From NCBI GenBank assembly GCA_022750335.1, contig JAKIVX010000006.1, positions 1 through 64,000 on the forward strand: a DNA stretch of 64,000 nt, written 5' to 3'. The translations under genes and the position numbers were made by a program. Within the stretch, counting starts at the first letter, position 1. Each line of letters starts with the position of its first letter. The notes beneath the pieces are model-generated. The model searched no databases and was not told where the DNA came from. It worked only from the letters and a program-made list of their open reading frames with translations. Origin of the DNA: Thermoplasmata archaeon (GTDB taxonomy: Archaea > Thermoplasmatota > Thermoplasmata > Lutacidiplasmatales > UBA184). Positions 26,425-34,562 of the stretch are shown here, piece after piece.

Positions 26425-27345
26425 TTACTGACCGAGCGCGTCGTGCGACTTCCATCCCGCCGTCGCAAAGGACGCCGGCGAGGGCGGCGACTCCACCTCC
26501 ATCGCAACCCCTTCGGGGCCCGTGATCGCGTGCCGGAGGGAGGTTCGGACGGAGTTTAGGGCCTCATCCTGAAGACCGGCTACGACGTTTCGACCCGATG
26601 CTCCCCGAGTCCCCCAGTCGTGGGTCAGCGCCCGGACGACCCAGAGTCGCACCTCGTACTCGGTCGGGACGTCCGTCGGGGGAGTGCCCTTCGGCGGCGG
26701 GGGAACCCGTCCCTCGTATCTCGCCACGACCACGTCGCTCCAGTAGGACGCGTTGTCGAACGATACCACGCTTATCAGCAAGATCGCAAAGGCGAGCCCG
26801 GACGGAATGATCAACAGGCCCCAGGAGGAGCTCAGGTGGGTCAGGCTGACGTAGCCCAGCACGGCCGTCGCCACGGCGCCCGCCACCCCTCCCAGATACC
26901 GGGACCGGTCGCGTCGGCGGGTCTGGGTCGGGTCACCCCGCAAGTTCCGTTCCGCCAGCAGGGTGCCGGAGATCTCGAACCCGCTCTCTTTCGGAAGCCT
27001 CCGCACGGTCGGGCCGGCCGCCTCTGGCACGGTCGTAAATCCCTCGGAGCCAAACACACCGCTGAGGGCCGTCCGGAGGGCGATGGGTGTCACGGCCGTG
27101 TATCGGAAGGTTTCCGCGATCCGAGGGTCGAGCGCACCGTGCGACTCCCCGATTAGGGGACGGGGCTCGAACCGCCCCTGTTCGGCGGGAGGTACGAGCG
27201 TCTCGGGCGCGGGTCGTTGCATCGCCGCCAGCCGTGCGAGCTGTTTCACGGTGAGGGCCCCGGCGGTCGAGTTCGCGACGAGGACGGCCGGCCGTACGTC
27301 CACGGCTTCCTCGCTCGGAGGGGTCGCTGGGATCGGACCACCCAT
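26425..27345 (-). CDS. Membrane protein with two central transmembrane segments
   Basis: A 306-residue protein I do not recognise. Residues 1-145 are soluble and Pro/Ala-rich, two hydrophobic segments follow (YLGGVAGAVATAVLGYVSL at about 149-167 and WGLLIIPSGLAFAILLISVV at about 174-193), and the last 100 residues are soluble. This resembles a membrane hairpin with cytoplasmic tails. No enzymatic motif is visible. It ends 90 bases upstream of the Tam-like start on the same strand. Confidence 0.6.
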   Translation of the reverse strand: MGGPIPATPPSEEAVDVRPAVLVANSTAGALTVKQLARLAAMQRPAPETLVPPAEQGRFEPRPLIGESHGALDPRIAETFRYTAVTPIALRTALSGVFGSEGFTTVPEAAGPTVRRLPKESGFEISGTLLAERNLRGDPTQTRRRDRSRYLGGVAGAVATAVLGYVSLTHLSSSWGLLIIPSGLAFAILLISVVSFDNASYWSDVVVARYEGRVPPPPKGTPPTDVPTEYEVRLWVVRALTHDWGTRGASGRNVVAGLQDEALNSVRTSLRHAITGPEGVAMEVESPPSPASFATAGWKSHDALGQ

Positions 27346-27468
27346 CTTGCGGGTCGTCCGACCGGCGCGAAAGGGGATGATTCTTCCCTCCGTAGATTAC
27401 GGACCCCACCGACCGCCCGACCGGGCTCACCCTCCGGTGAGAGGGGAGGCTCCCTCGCGCGAGCGACC

Positions 27469-27903
27469 TCAGGTCGCACGCGTCCCGGACCCGGGATGCG
27501 TTCGGTCTTCCACACGGCGAACAAACTTGAGCCCCGACCACGTCTCCGTGACCGCGCACACTTTCACGTCGACGAGACCCGTGCGAAGTCCGATCCCCCG
27601 AACTCCGTGTTCGTCGAGGTCCGTGAGAACTCCCGAACTCTTCTTGGGCCAGCACGCCCAAAGCATTCCGGCCGGACTCAGCCATTCCGTCGCTTGTCGA
27701 ACCTCCTTCCAAAGCTCGGTCCGACGGTCGGTGAAGACCATCACAAAATCCAACGCAGACCCCGGGGCATCCAGACATTGGCACCCGGCGAGTGAGGCCT
27801 GCAACAGCGCCCGAACCTCCATCGGTTCGTTCACGAGGTGGACCCGAAACCCCGGACGGAGACCGAGCTTCTGAGGCAGCGGAGTGTCCGAGTATCCGGC
27901 CAT
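27469..27903 (-). CDS. DUF3052-like protein
   Basis: A 144-residue protein starting MAGYSDTPLPQKLGLRPGFR, the hallmark of the DUF3052 family, with FVMVFTDRRTELWKEV and WLSPAGMLWACWPKKSSG further on. Members are small cytosolic proteins of unknown function. It is divergent from the P-loop kinase gene with a 55-base gap. Confidence 0.85.
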   Translation of the reverse strand: MAGYSDTPLPQKLGLRPGFRVHLVNEPMEVRALLQASLAGCQCLDAPGSALDFVMVFTDRRTELWKEVRQATEWLSPAGMLWACWPKKSSGVLTDLDEHGVRGIGLRTGLVDVKVCAVTETWSGLKFVRRVEDRTHPGSGTRAT

Positions 27904-27932
27904 TCCCGCCCGGAGCCACCAAGTATCTCCTC

Positions 27933-27945
27933 ATTCCTAAGGAAT
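27933..27945. promoter_or_regulatory. Short inverted repeat between divergent genes
   Basis: The sequence ATTCC-TAA-GGAAT is a perfect 5-base inverted repeat with a 3-base centre, lying between the start of the DUF3052-like gene and the start of the kinase gene, 13 bases before the latter. Its position would suit an operator shared by both genes. The repeat is short, so chance is possible. Confidence 0.3.
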
Positions 27946-27958
27946 TCGCAGGGCGGGG

Positions 27959-28501
27959 ATGGAAACGACCGCCATCGTCGTGGTGTTCTCCGGCCTTCCC
28001 GGGTCCGGGAAGTCCACTCTGGCTCGGCCGGTGGCCGAGCGATTGGAAGGAGTGTGGCTGCGGGTAGACACAATCGAAGCGTCCTTGGTCGAGGCGGGCC
28101 TGCCCCGATCGTTCGAGACCGGGCTGGCGGCGTACGTGGTCGTCCGGGACGTCGCACGGGACAACCTTCGAGGGGGTCGCAGCGTGATCATCGACGCGGT
28201 GAACGGAGTCGAGCCCGCCCGGCAGATGTGGCGAGAGCTTTCGGCCCAATTCGAGGTGCCCCGGTTCAGCGTGCTGGTCGAGTGTTCGGATCGAGTCGAG
28301 CATCGTCGGCGCGTCGAATCCCGTGATGACCTTTCCCCGTACCTTCCGCGCCCCACCTGGGACGAGGTGCTCGACCGGGAGTTCGTCCGCTGGGACGAGC
28401 CCGTGCTATCGGTCGATTCGATGGAGCCCGAGTCTCAAAACGTCCAGCGGATCCTCGAGTATTGCTCTCCCGTGCAGCCTCGTCGATCGGTCACCCCTTA
28501 G
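27959..28501 (+). CDS. P-loop kinase (AAA_33 / zeta-toxin-like)
   Basis: The 180-residue protein has a Walker A GLPGSGKSTLARPVAERL near residue 12, an LRVDTIE segment typical of small-molecule kinases, and SVIIDAVNG, which could be strand 3. It resembles the chloramphenicol phosphotransferase and zeta-toxin-type kinases that phosphorylate small alcohols or sugars. The substrate cannot be read. No antitoxin partner gene is adjacent. It is divergent to the DUF3052-like gene. Confidence 0.85.
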   Translation: METTAIVVVFSGLPGSGKSTLARPVAERLEGVWLRVDTIEASLVEAGLPRSFETGLAAYVVVRDVARDNLRGGRSVIIDAVNGVEPARQMWRELSAQFEVPRFSVLVECSDRVEHRRRVESRDDLSPYLPRPTWDEVLDREFVRWDEPVLSVDSMEPESQNVQRILEYCSPVQPRRSVTP

Positions 28502-28575
28502 ATCGGCCCACGGGTCCAAGGGGCGTAGCTCGTCCCGGCTGAGGGACGTCACCGTTTGTTCTCGCCCCGACCCTA

Positions 28576-29139
28576 TCAGCCGGGTGATCGGAACAGCGCG
28601 AGCACCCGGCCCCGACGCCCGCTCTTCTCAAAGAGAGGCGTAAACCCGAGGTCGATCAGGGTTCGTCGCATCTCCTCCGTGCGGGAGAATTCTGAGAACG
28701 CCAGAACTCCGCGGGGAGACAGCACCCGGCGGATCTCCGCCAGGGCCTTGGGTCGATTCCGATAGTCGAAGTGGTGAGCCTCGACATGGTGGAGCATGGC
28801 CATGGCCACGACGCACTCGAAACTGGCGTCCTCGAACGGCAACGCCATGGCATCCACTTGGCGGAGTTCGACTGCCGCCGGAAGGGGAGCGAACCGGGCC
28901 GAGAGAGAGGCGCGAGCGGATTCCACTTGGGCCGGGTCGAAATCGGTCACGACCAACCGTCCGGGTCGGTAACGTTCGTAGAGAAGCGCGGACAGGCCGC
29001 CGCGTCCGGCACCGAGCTCGAGCACTCGCGATGAAGGGGGTAACTGTAGAGCGGTTCCCAGCGTGTCGAGGATTCGAGCCGATCGACGAGCGTTCCCGGA
29101 GTTCACGAACCAACGACCGATGCGGTTCATTTCGCCCAT
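28576..29139 (-). CDS. Class I SAM-dependent methyltransferase
   Basis: A 187-residue protein with motif I VLELGAGRGGLSALL near residue 40, the acidic residue in LVVTDFDPAQVESA, and FECVVAMAMLHHVEAH followed by a LSPRGVLAFSEFSR segment. This is the methyltransferase family 11 layout. The substrate is unknown. The ATG at 29139 is chosen because the sequence before it is Gly/Arg-rich and unlikely; an ATG at 29130 is also possible. Single-gene unit on the minus strand. Confidence 0.85.
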   Translation of the reverse strand: MGEMNRIGRWFVNSGNARRSARILDTLGTALQLPPSSRVLELGAGRGGLSALLYERYRPGRLVVTDFDPAQVESARASLSARFAPLPAAVELRQVDAMALPFEDASFECVVAMAMLHHVEAHHFDYRNRPKALAEIRRVLSPRGVLAFSEFSRTEEMRRTLIDLGFTPLFEKSGRRGRVLALFRSPG

Positions 29140-29371
29140 GCGCCGCCCCCTGGTCCCCCGGTCAGCTCCGGCCGCGCCTTTAGCGTTGAAGAGGGGGCCG
29201 CTCGCTCCCGTCACACTGGGTCTGGGGCGGAACCTCGAGTTTCGGTGGCGAAAGCACGGGCACGGACCCGGCCGCTTCGGCGAAGACCGGCGCGTCGTTC
29301 CGGGGAAGGCGGCCCGAGATACGCCGTTGCATCCTGGGACGTGCAGTGCGCAACCTGATTAGGGGCCCCGC

Positions 29372-29830
29372 ATGGGGCAGAATGCTTCCTTCGTCGACTA
29401 CGGGGAAGCTGGAAAAGTGGTGAAGATGTTGTCTGGAGCGCGACTCGTGACGTTGATCCCGGTCAAGAATATGGACCGTGCCCTCCGGTTCTACACCAAA
29501 GCCGTAGGAGGAAAGCTACTCTTCCGAGGAGTGGGGGAGATGAAGGAGTCCTTTGCATCCCTCATGCTTGGCGACGACCACGTTTGGTTGGTCACCCCGT
29601 CGAAGCGGGAGAAACGGACGCTGGCCTACACCACGTTCCTCGTGAAGGACATCCGGGTGTTCGTGAACGGACTGAAGCGGAAAGGCGTCAAGTTCCAGCG
29701 GGCCCAGCGCATGGGTCCGGACGCCAAGGTCGAGGGGCCGATCAGTTTCGAATCGTTCGGCGCGTCCGCCTTCTTCAAGGATCCCGAAGGGAACTCGATG
29801 ATGGTCTGGCAGGACTTCTCCCCGCCTTAG
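29372..29830 (+). CDS. VOC-fold protein (glyoxalase/bleomycin-resistance type)
   Basis: The 152-residue protein has one VOC module pair: LVTLIPVKNMDRALRFYTKA at the N-terminus and ASAFFKDPEGNSMMVWQDF at the C-terminus, the usual end of a VOC barrel with the metal-ligand Glu replaced by the NSMM turn. Members bind metals or antibiotics, or catalyse glyoxalase-type reactions; none can be assigned here. The first ATG is used, but the VOC fold starts near residue 23, so the ATG at 29426 is possible. Confidence 0.8.
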   Translation: MGQNASFVDYGEAGKVVKMLSGARLVTLIPVKNMDRALRFYTKAVGGKLLFRGVGEMKESFASLMLGDDHVWLVTPSKREKRTLAYTTFLVKDIRVFVNGLKRKGVKFQRAQRMGPDAKVEGPISFESFGASAFFKDPEGNSMMVWQDFSPP

Positions 29831-30017
29831 TTGGATTCCAGGGGCCCGGGGCACGCTCGCCGGCGGGGGCGACACCTCCGGACCTCAGTCGACCCGAGTT
29901 CCGATGGTTTCGCGACGCTGCTGATACGGAGCGGCACCGGCGCGCTGCGATCGAGTCTGGGGCGGTTCATCCACCGGGTTTCGGAGACGTTTTCTATGGT
30001 AAACCCTGCCCGAGGAT

Positions 30018-30452
30018 ATGGTGTGGGTGACCGACTGGGGGAGCACGTTCGACGCGCCGATTGACGTGGTGTGGGCCTATCTCCAGGCCGAAACCGACCA
30101 TGGCCCGAGCCACAAGGGCCGCCGGAACTTCGAGCGGAAACCGGTGAACGAGAAGACCACGATGCTCGCCTGGGAACAGGATATCGACGGCCACTGGGTT
30201 CGGATTGCGAGCCACATCACCTTCCACCCTCCTATCGGTTTTTTTGTCGATACCCTGGAAGGCCCAATGGCCGGGTCGAAGTTCTTCAACTACTACGTCC
30301 CGCAGGGAAACAAGACCGCGGTGGTCGTGGTGGGCGACTGGAATTCCAAGATGATTCCCCCCGCCCAGCTGGAAGTGGCCGTGATGGGAAACTTGGAGAA
30401 GCTCTTTCAGGAAGATACTGCCGGGCTGAAAGGATTCAGCCAAAAGAAGTAG
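30018..30452 (+). CDS. SRPBCC (START-like) ligand-binding protein
   Basis: A 144-residue protein with the SRPBCC pattern: an N-terminal strand and helix WGSTFDAPIDVVWAYLQAET, a set of strands (TTMLAWEQDIDGHWVRIASH, KTAVVVVGDWNS) and a C-terminal helix EVAVMGNLEKLFQEDT. Such proteins bind hydrophobic ligands or lipids in a cavity. The ligand is unknown. The start ATG lies about 19 bases after a weak TATA-like run. Single-gene unit, convergent with the next methyltransferase. Confidence 0.7.
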   Translation: MVWVTDWGSTFDAPIDVVWAYLQAETDHGPSHKGRRNFERKPVNEKTTMLAWEQDIDGHWVRIASHITFHPPIGFFVDTLEGPMAGSKFFNYYVPQGNKTAVVVVGDWNSKMIPPAQLEVAVMGNLEKLFQEDTAGLKGFSQKK

Positions 30453-30494
30453 GCGCGTTCTGCGGGAGCCCTCTCGCGCCCTTCCCAGGGAGAA

Positions 30495-31205
30495 TCACTG
30501 AGGAGGGGGTTGGCGCCCGCTTCGACGGGCGAGCCGGGCGGTGTAGCCCGCGAGGGTCGTAAGCGGTCGGGTCGATCCACGGGTCGGAGGCGTGAGGCGG
30601 ATCTTCCGCGGACGGAATTCGATCTGTTCTACGAGAAAGCGGGATTCGAATGTATCGACCACTTCTTTCACGGAGAGGCGGTGGGGCGGCCCCCACGATC
30701 CGGTCTCCTCGCGGGCCACCCAAAAGAGGAGGAGGGTGGCACCGGGACGGAGCACCCGGGCGAGGCTGGCCGCGTAGTCGCTTCGTCTCCGAACTGGAAG
30801 GGTGTGGAAGCAGCCGGAGTCGATCGCGCCTCGGAAACGACCGGTCGGGAGCCGGCTCGCCAGAACATCGTCCACGAGGAACGTGGCGTCGGAGTCCGAT
30901 GCGGTCCTACGGGACTCGGCGGCTTCTACGGCACCTGGGGCGATGTCGATCCCCGTCGTTTGGAATCCTTGGGTAGTGAGCCATAGTACATTGGAACCCA
31001 GACCGCAACCCACGTCGAGAACCGGCCCGGGCGGCTTGAGCCAACCGGCTTCGACCGCCCGGACCAAGGGCGGGTACGGGGTCGGGGAGAACCAGGGAAG
31101 CTCCTGGATCGATGTTTTCGCATACAAACGGGTCCACATGGCGCGGTCGGTCGACGACAGGCCCACCGTTCGGCGAGTGGGTCGGTGCGACTTCACTCCC
31201 GGCAT
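30495..31205 (-). CDS. SAM-dependent methyltransferase (tellurite/thiopurine-type)
   Basis: The 236-residue protein has MWTRLYAKTSIQELPWFSP followed by motif I VLDVGCGLGSNVLWL and GIDIAPGAVEAA, then GAIDSGCFHTLPVRRR. The W-x-x-x-Y and PW start and GCFHTL block are typical of the thiopurine/tellurite-resistance methyltransferase group. It may methylate small soft anions or metalloids. The ATG at 31205 is used; an ATG at 31142 immediately before the family N-terminus is an alternative. Single-gene unit. Confidence 0.8.
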   Translation of the reverse strand: MPGVKSHRPTRRTVGLSSTDRAMWTRLYAKTSIQELPWFSPTPYPPLVRAVEAGWLKPPGPVLDVGCGLGSNVLWLTTQGFQTTGIDIAPGAVEAAESRRTASDSDATFLVDDVLASRLPTGRFRGAIDSGCFHTLPVRRRSDYAASLARVLRPGATLLLFWVAREETGSWGPPHRLSVKEVVDTFESRFLVEQIEFRPRKIRLTPPTRGSTRPLTTLAGYTARLARRSGRQPPPQ

Positions 31206-31428
31206 GAAGAGACGGCGTCCGAGAGAGGCGGACCCTAGAAAGGGGTGACTCCTCCGACCCCAAGATCTGCAGTACGGATCGTATCCGGGCGGGTTGCGGG
31301 GTCCCGCCCCATTCGGGAGCAGGGCCGGAGTCGTCCCGTTGAGAGCGCATGCGCCTTCCTTTTGACCCGTTCCCATTGATTCTTGAGAGATCCCGAGGGG
31401 GTCGGGAGTCTGTCGAGGGCGAAGTCCG

Positions 31429-31436
31429 GTTTATAG
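31429..31436 (+). promoter_or_regulatory. TATA box for the DUF4242 gene
   Basis: GTTTATAG is a good match to an archaeal TATA box. Its centre lies 27 bases upstream of the ATG at 31460, so transcription would start at or next to the start codon, giving a leaderless mRNA. Confidence 0.6.
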
Positions 31437-31459
31437 GGAAGCGGACATTCAGGTCGACG

Positions 31460-31699
31460 ATGCCGAAGTACATCGACACGCACCCGTTGGGCAGCCTCAC
31501 GCCCGACCAGCTGAAGAAGCTCCAGCATGCCCCGAAGGATTCCTTCGGAGTCACTCACCACGACATTCTCTTCAACGCCAAGGAGAACAAGGTCTACTGC
31601 GTACTCGACGCCCCCAACCGGGAGGCGGTGGCCAAGCATCACCAGCACGCTGGCATCGAGTGTGAATGGATCAACGAGGTCGAATCCACTCGCGGCTGA
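31460..31699 (+). CDS. DUF4242 (nickel-binding SCO4226-like) protein
   Basis: A 79-residue ferredoxin-like protein starting MPKYIDTHPLGSLTPDQLKK, with GVTHHDILFNAKENKVYC, VAKHHQHAG and a C-terminal ECEWINEVES. This is the DUF4242 pattern, whose member SCO4226 from Streptomyces is a nickel-binding protein. His residues at HHD and KHHQH are the likely metal ligands. A TATA box sits at leaderless distance. A hairpin terminator follows the stop. Confidence 0.85.
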   Translation: MPKYIDTHPLGSLTPDQLKKLQHAPKDSFGVTHHDILFNAKENKVYCVLDAPNREAVAKHHQHAGIECEWINEVESTRG

Positions 31700-31708
31700 G
31701 CCGCGTCT

Positions 31709-31729
31709 CCCCCCCGAACGGGGGGTTTC
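31709..31729 (+). terminator. Hairpin terminator after the DUF4242 gene
   Basis: A run of C pairs with a run of G across a GAAC loop (six base pairs), then TTTCT. It lies about 10 bases after the TGA at 31697-31699 and would stop transcription on the plus strand. Confidence 0.55.
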
Positions 31730-31964
31730 TCGAATGGTCCGAGACTGGGAGCATATCTGCTATTCTGAATTACTGATTTCAGGAACGGGGCTTGGGAGAC
31801 GAGTGCGGGTCGGCAGAGACGTGCCGTGACCACCATTTCGCCCGAAGAACGCCGACGCCATTGCGGACGCGGCCGAAGGGTTCGGCCCGCCGGAATGAAA
31901 GAGCCCGTCGGCAAACTCTCGGCTTGACGTCGGTTTGATTAGGCCCGGGTTTGTGGAGCGGCGA

Positions 31965-32447
31965 ATGAACCCGAACGGGACCGTGAATGCACCCGGCCCG
32001 AGCTCTGAGGAGAGAGTCTCACCGGCGTTACTGATCGAATATGAAGACGCCAATGAAAATCGCTCGCTTACGGCCGGATTGGGTGGAACGTGCATCGCGA
32101 TCCTCACGTTCGTGTTGATCTTCCTGTACGACCGCGCGGCCGCGGGCCAGATCAACAATCTGCTCTACCAGTGGACCCTCCTCAACATTGTGGTCAGTCT
32201 CTTCCTGATCTCCCTCTCGTCGCTCAACTATTGGTTCGTGATGGAAGCCCTCCGAAATCACAACCCTCGCGCGTCAAGCTACGAACGGCGAGCCGACGGA
32301 TTTTTTGCGTCCAGCTTGGTCCTCCTGCTGCTGGAACCAACCCTGATCCTCGTGACCGTCCGATTGTACTACGTGGGTGCGGTCGCTCTCGTGTTGTGGG
32401 GTGTGGGCTTTCTAGCCCTCGCCCTTGGATGGCGCGAGGTCCGGTGA
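31965..32447 (+). CDS. Four-segment membrane protein of unknown function
   Basis: The 160-residue protein has a 40-residue hydrophilic N-terminus, then about four hydrophobic segments: GGTCIAILTFVLIFLYD, LLNIVVSLFLISLSSLNYW, SLVLLLLEPTLILVTV and YVGAVALVLWGVGFLALALG. I do not recognise the family. An upstream ATT/TTG start would add 10 residues; ATG at 31965 is chosen. No neighbour shares its direction closely. Confidence 0.6.
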   Translation: MNPNGTVNAPGPSSEERVSPALLIEYEDANENRSLTAGLGGTCIAILTFVLIFLYDRAAAGQINNLLYQWTLLNIVVSLFLISLSSLNYWFVMEALRNHNPRASSYERRADGFFASSLVLLLLEPTLILVTVRLYYVGAVALVLWGVGFLALALGWREVR

Positions 32448-32789
32448 AAGAACCGGAATCGAAGGATGGATCCGACATTCGAGCCGCCGCAGGGGTTTGA
32501 CGCGGCCCCCCTGCGACCTGCGGGATTCCGTGACCGCCGTTTCGAGGGCGGGTTGCCGCCAGGATTGCAGCTCACTAACGTCGCAGAAGGACCTTCCGAC
32601 AAATCAAGAGAGGGCGAACTTTTCCCCGCACCGGTGCCGTGAAAAGTAGACGGCCCGCGAAGGGAGGGCCCCGGAACGGGAGTGACAACGGCAACACCCG
32701 TACGCCCTACGTTAGTTAGAATTGACCGCCGGATTAAGTCATACGGGTCAATCTCGAGCTGGGCAGTCGGGCCCAGAAGATGAAGAAAT
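32448..32789. other. Intergenic, promoter region of the DUF981 gene
   Basis: About 342 bases between two same-strand membrane protein genes. I see no convincing gene. The GGATTAAGTC run near 32730 is a weak TATA-like candidate for the DUF981 gene, which starts at 32790 after an A-rich AAGATGAAGAAAT. Confidence 0.4.
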
Positions 32790-33548
32790 ATGGGATTTAC
32801 GCCGTTTGTTGATGACCTGGGTTTTGTCGTCGCACTGATTCTCGCCGGAGCAACGGTCCTGGCCTACACCTCGATCCGTAGCTTCATGAGCCTGCTCCGG
32901 AACGACCCGGTCCAGCTCCGGGCGACCCTGAAAGCCTCCGCAGTACCGGCGGGCATTATCGGAATCATATCCCTCGCCCTTGGGCTATTCACCGAGTTCA
33001 CTTGGCCGTTCCTACTCTCGGACGGGCTCGGGTCCTACGACATCTTCTTTGGAGACATGATCACGCTCTTCGGGATGGTCATGCTCGTCTACGCGATCGT
33101 GGCATTCTATGGACTCAAGCTCGAGTACGCGGGCTTGTTCGGGTTTGTCGGGGGGGTCATCACCGCGTGGTATGGGTACTGGGGGTACACGACCTTGGTA
33201 GCGCCTGGTGTGTTGGGACTTACCAAGGACCCGCTCGAGACTTTCCTTCTCTACGGCGCGTTTGGAGCCGCGGGAGTTTTCTCCCTCCCGGCCGCGTTGA
33301 TCGTGGATTGGTACCTCGACCACCCGGGACCCACCTTTGCGAAGGTCTCCATGAGCCTGCGCCCCGCTTCGGAAATGGCCGCGGACAGCCAGAAGAACGC
33401 GGAGGGATCGGTAAAGGCCCGGTACCACCTGCCCTACTACGTGTACCTGCTAGCCATGTGGTTCCCCATCTTCATGACGCTGGCGGCGATCGCAGCGTGG
33501 TTCTACATCGGAGACATTCTGCCGTCCCACCTCACCAGTCCCCCCTGA
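32790..33548 (+). CDS. DUF981-family membrane protein
   Basis: A 252-residue membrane protein with about seven hydrophobic segments. The pattern LDGLGSYDIFFGD-like (SDGLGSYDIFFGDMITLFG) and YAGLFGFVGGVITAWYGYWGY, with a late SVKARYHLPYYVYLLAMWFP, matches the archaeal DUF981 family of unknown function. Charged residues in the membrane (Asp, Glu and His) suggest transport or redox, but this is inference. A perfect hairpin follows its stop. Confidence 0.8.
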   Translation: MGFTPFVDDLGFVVALILAGATVLAYTSIRSFMSLLRNDPVQLRATLKASAVPAGIIGIISLALGLFTEFTWPFLLSDGLGSYDIFFGDMITLFGMVMLVYAIVAFYGLKLEYAGLFGFVGGVITAWYGYWGYTTLVAPGVLGLTKDPLETFLLYGAFGAAGVFSLPAALIVDWYLDHPGPTFAKVSMSLRPASEMAADSQKNAEGSVKARYHLPYYVYLLAMWFPIFMTLAAIAAWFYIGDILPSHLTSPP

Positions 33549-33557
33549 GGGACTGGG

Positions 33558-33588
33558 CCCCCTCCGGTTCGGCGTCGCCCGGAGGGGG
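33558..33588 (+). terminator. Perfect 10-bp hairpin after the DUF981 gene
   Basis: CCCCCTCCGG pairs perfectly with CCGGAGGGGG across an 11-base loop, starting 10 bases after the TGA of the DUF981 gene. No T-tract follows, so it may be an archaeal-type processing or 3'-end stabilising structure rather than an intrinsic terminator. Confidence 0.45.
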
Positions 33589-33888
33589 TAGCCACTCCCG
33601 GCTAATCGCGGCTTCCGATCCTACCCACGCGTGGAAAGTCAGAACGGGTTGCCGACGACGCCAGAGGGCTCCTGGCCCGTGCGGCGATTGTGGCCATCTA
33701 ACTTTTCCTGCGCCACCGTGGGAGTACGGGACGGGTCGAGAGGCCGAGCCGGCCCGGTTTCGGCTTGGGTGGGTGCGAGGCGCATTGCACCCACCTGGCG
33801 AACCTCCCGACCTGAGTCCAAACCCATCGAGGTTCCTCCCGAGCCTGGGGTGCTCATCGTACGGCACATGCTGAAGTAACGGAGGGCG

Positions 33889-33907
33889 AAGTTCTGAGTG
33901 AGAACTT
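33889..33907. promoter_or_regulatory. Inverted repeat upstream of the UPF0145 gene
   Basis: AAGTTCT and AGAACTT form a perfect 7-base inverted repeat with a 5-base centre (GAGTG). Spacing fits a dimeric repressor site. It lies 91 bases before the start at 33998. No regulator gene is adjacent, so the protein that might bind is unknown. Confidence 0.4.
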
Positions 33908-33997
33908 TGGCTTGGAGACGGGAATCGAGCGCACCTCTCGGACCACGCCGTCGCCGTTTTCTACTGACCCCGTTTCACTTGGAAGTCGGAGCACGAA

Positions 33998-34390
33998 ATG
34001 CCCCCGGATTCTCCACAGCCGTTCGCGCCCCCACCGGACATTATCATCGTGACCACCCCGTTCGTATCGGGATACCGTGTGACTCGGGTGATCGGCGCGA
34101 CTTTTGGGCTAATTGTCAGATCCCGTGGACTGGGGCAGAACATCTGGGCCTTTTTCCGAGCGTGGGGAGGGGGAGAGATCAAGGTGTACACCCAGCTCCT
34201 CGAGCAAGTGCGTCATCAAGCGATCGAACGACTCGCTGCGCATGCGAAGAGTCTGGGAGCGAACGCAGTGGTAGCGGTGGGATTCGATACTTCGGAGATG
34301 GGCCAATCGATGACCGAGGTTCTGGCGTACGGGACGGCCGTGGTCGTGGAGGTGGACGCCTCGCCCGCCCAGGCCGTAGCGCTCCGTTGA
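33998..34390 (+). CDS. UPF0145 (YbjQ)-family putative heavy-metal-binding protein
   Basis: The 130-residue protein has IIIVTTPFVSGYRVTRVIGATFG at the start and LEQVRHQAIERLAAHAKSLGANAVVAVGFDTSE in the middle, typical of the YbjQ/UPF0145 pentameric fold. This family is annotated as potential metal-binding, without firm evidence. The gene is a single unit, and a 7-base inverted repeat lies upstream. Confidence 0.88.
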   Translation: MPPDSPQPFAPPPDIIIVTTPFVSGYRVTRVIGATFGLIVRSRGLGQNIWAFFRAWGGGEIKVYTQLLEQVRHQAIERLAAHAKSLGANAVVAVGFDTSEMGQSMTEVLAYGTAVVVEVDASPAQAVALR

Positions 34391-34562
34391 GGAGGGCCAC
34401 GGGCCCTCTTTGGGGCTCCGGTGGGCGCGGCCTCTCGAAGAGGTGCGCTAGACTCGCGAGGGATGCGGTGGGGTCCCCCTCTTGTGTTGAGTCGTTGATT
34501 CTGGTGGGACCAGTGGCCATGGCATCGAGGGCCAGGTTCTCACGCGATGTCGGCCCGAGCTC

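Larger units (their letters stand above)
33549..33997. other. Intergenic with a hairpin and an inverted repeat
   Basis: About 449 bases with no convincing gene. It holds a GC-rich hairpin just after the DUF981 stop and an inverted repeat about 90 bases before the UPF0145 gene, both listed separately. Confidence 0.5.

Noticed and set aside
27959-28501. P-loop kinase as zeta toxin of a toxin-antitoxin pair
   Set aside because: The divergent neighbour is a DUF3052-like protein, not an antitoxin, and no small gene precedes it on its own strand.
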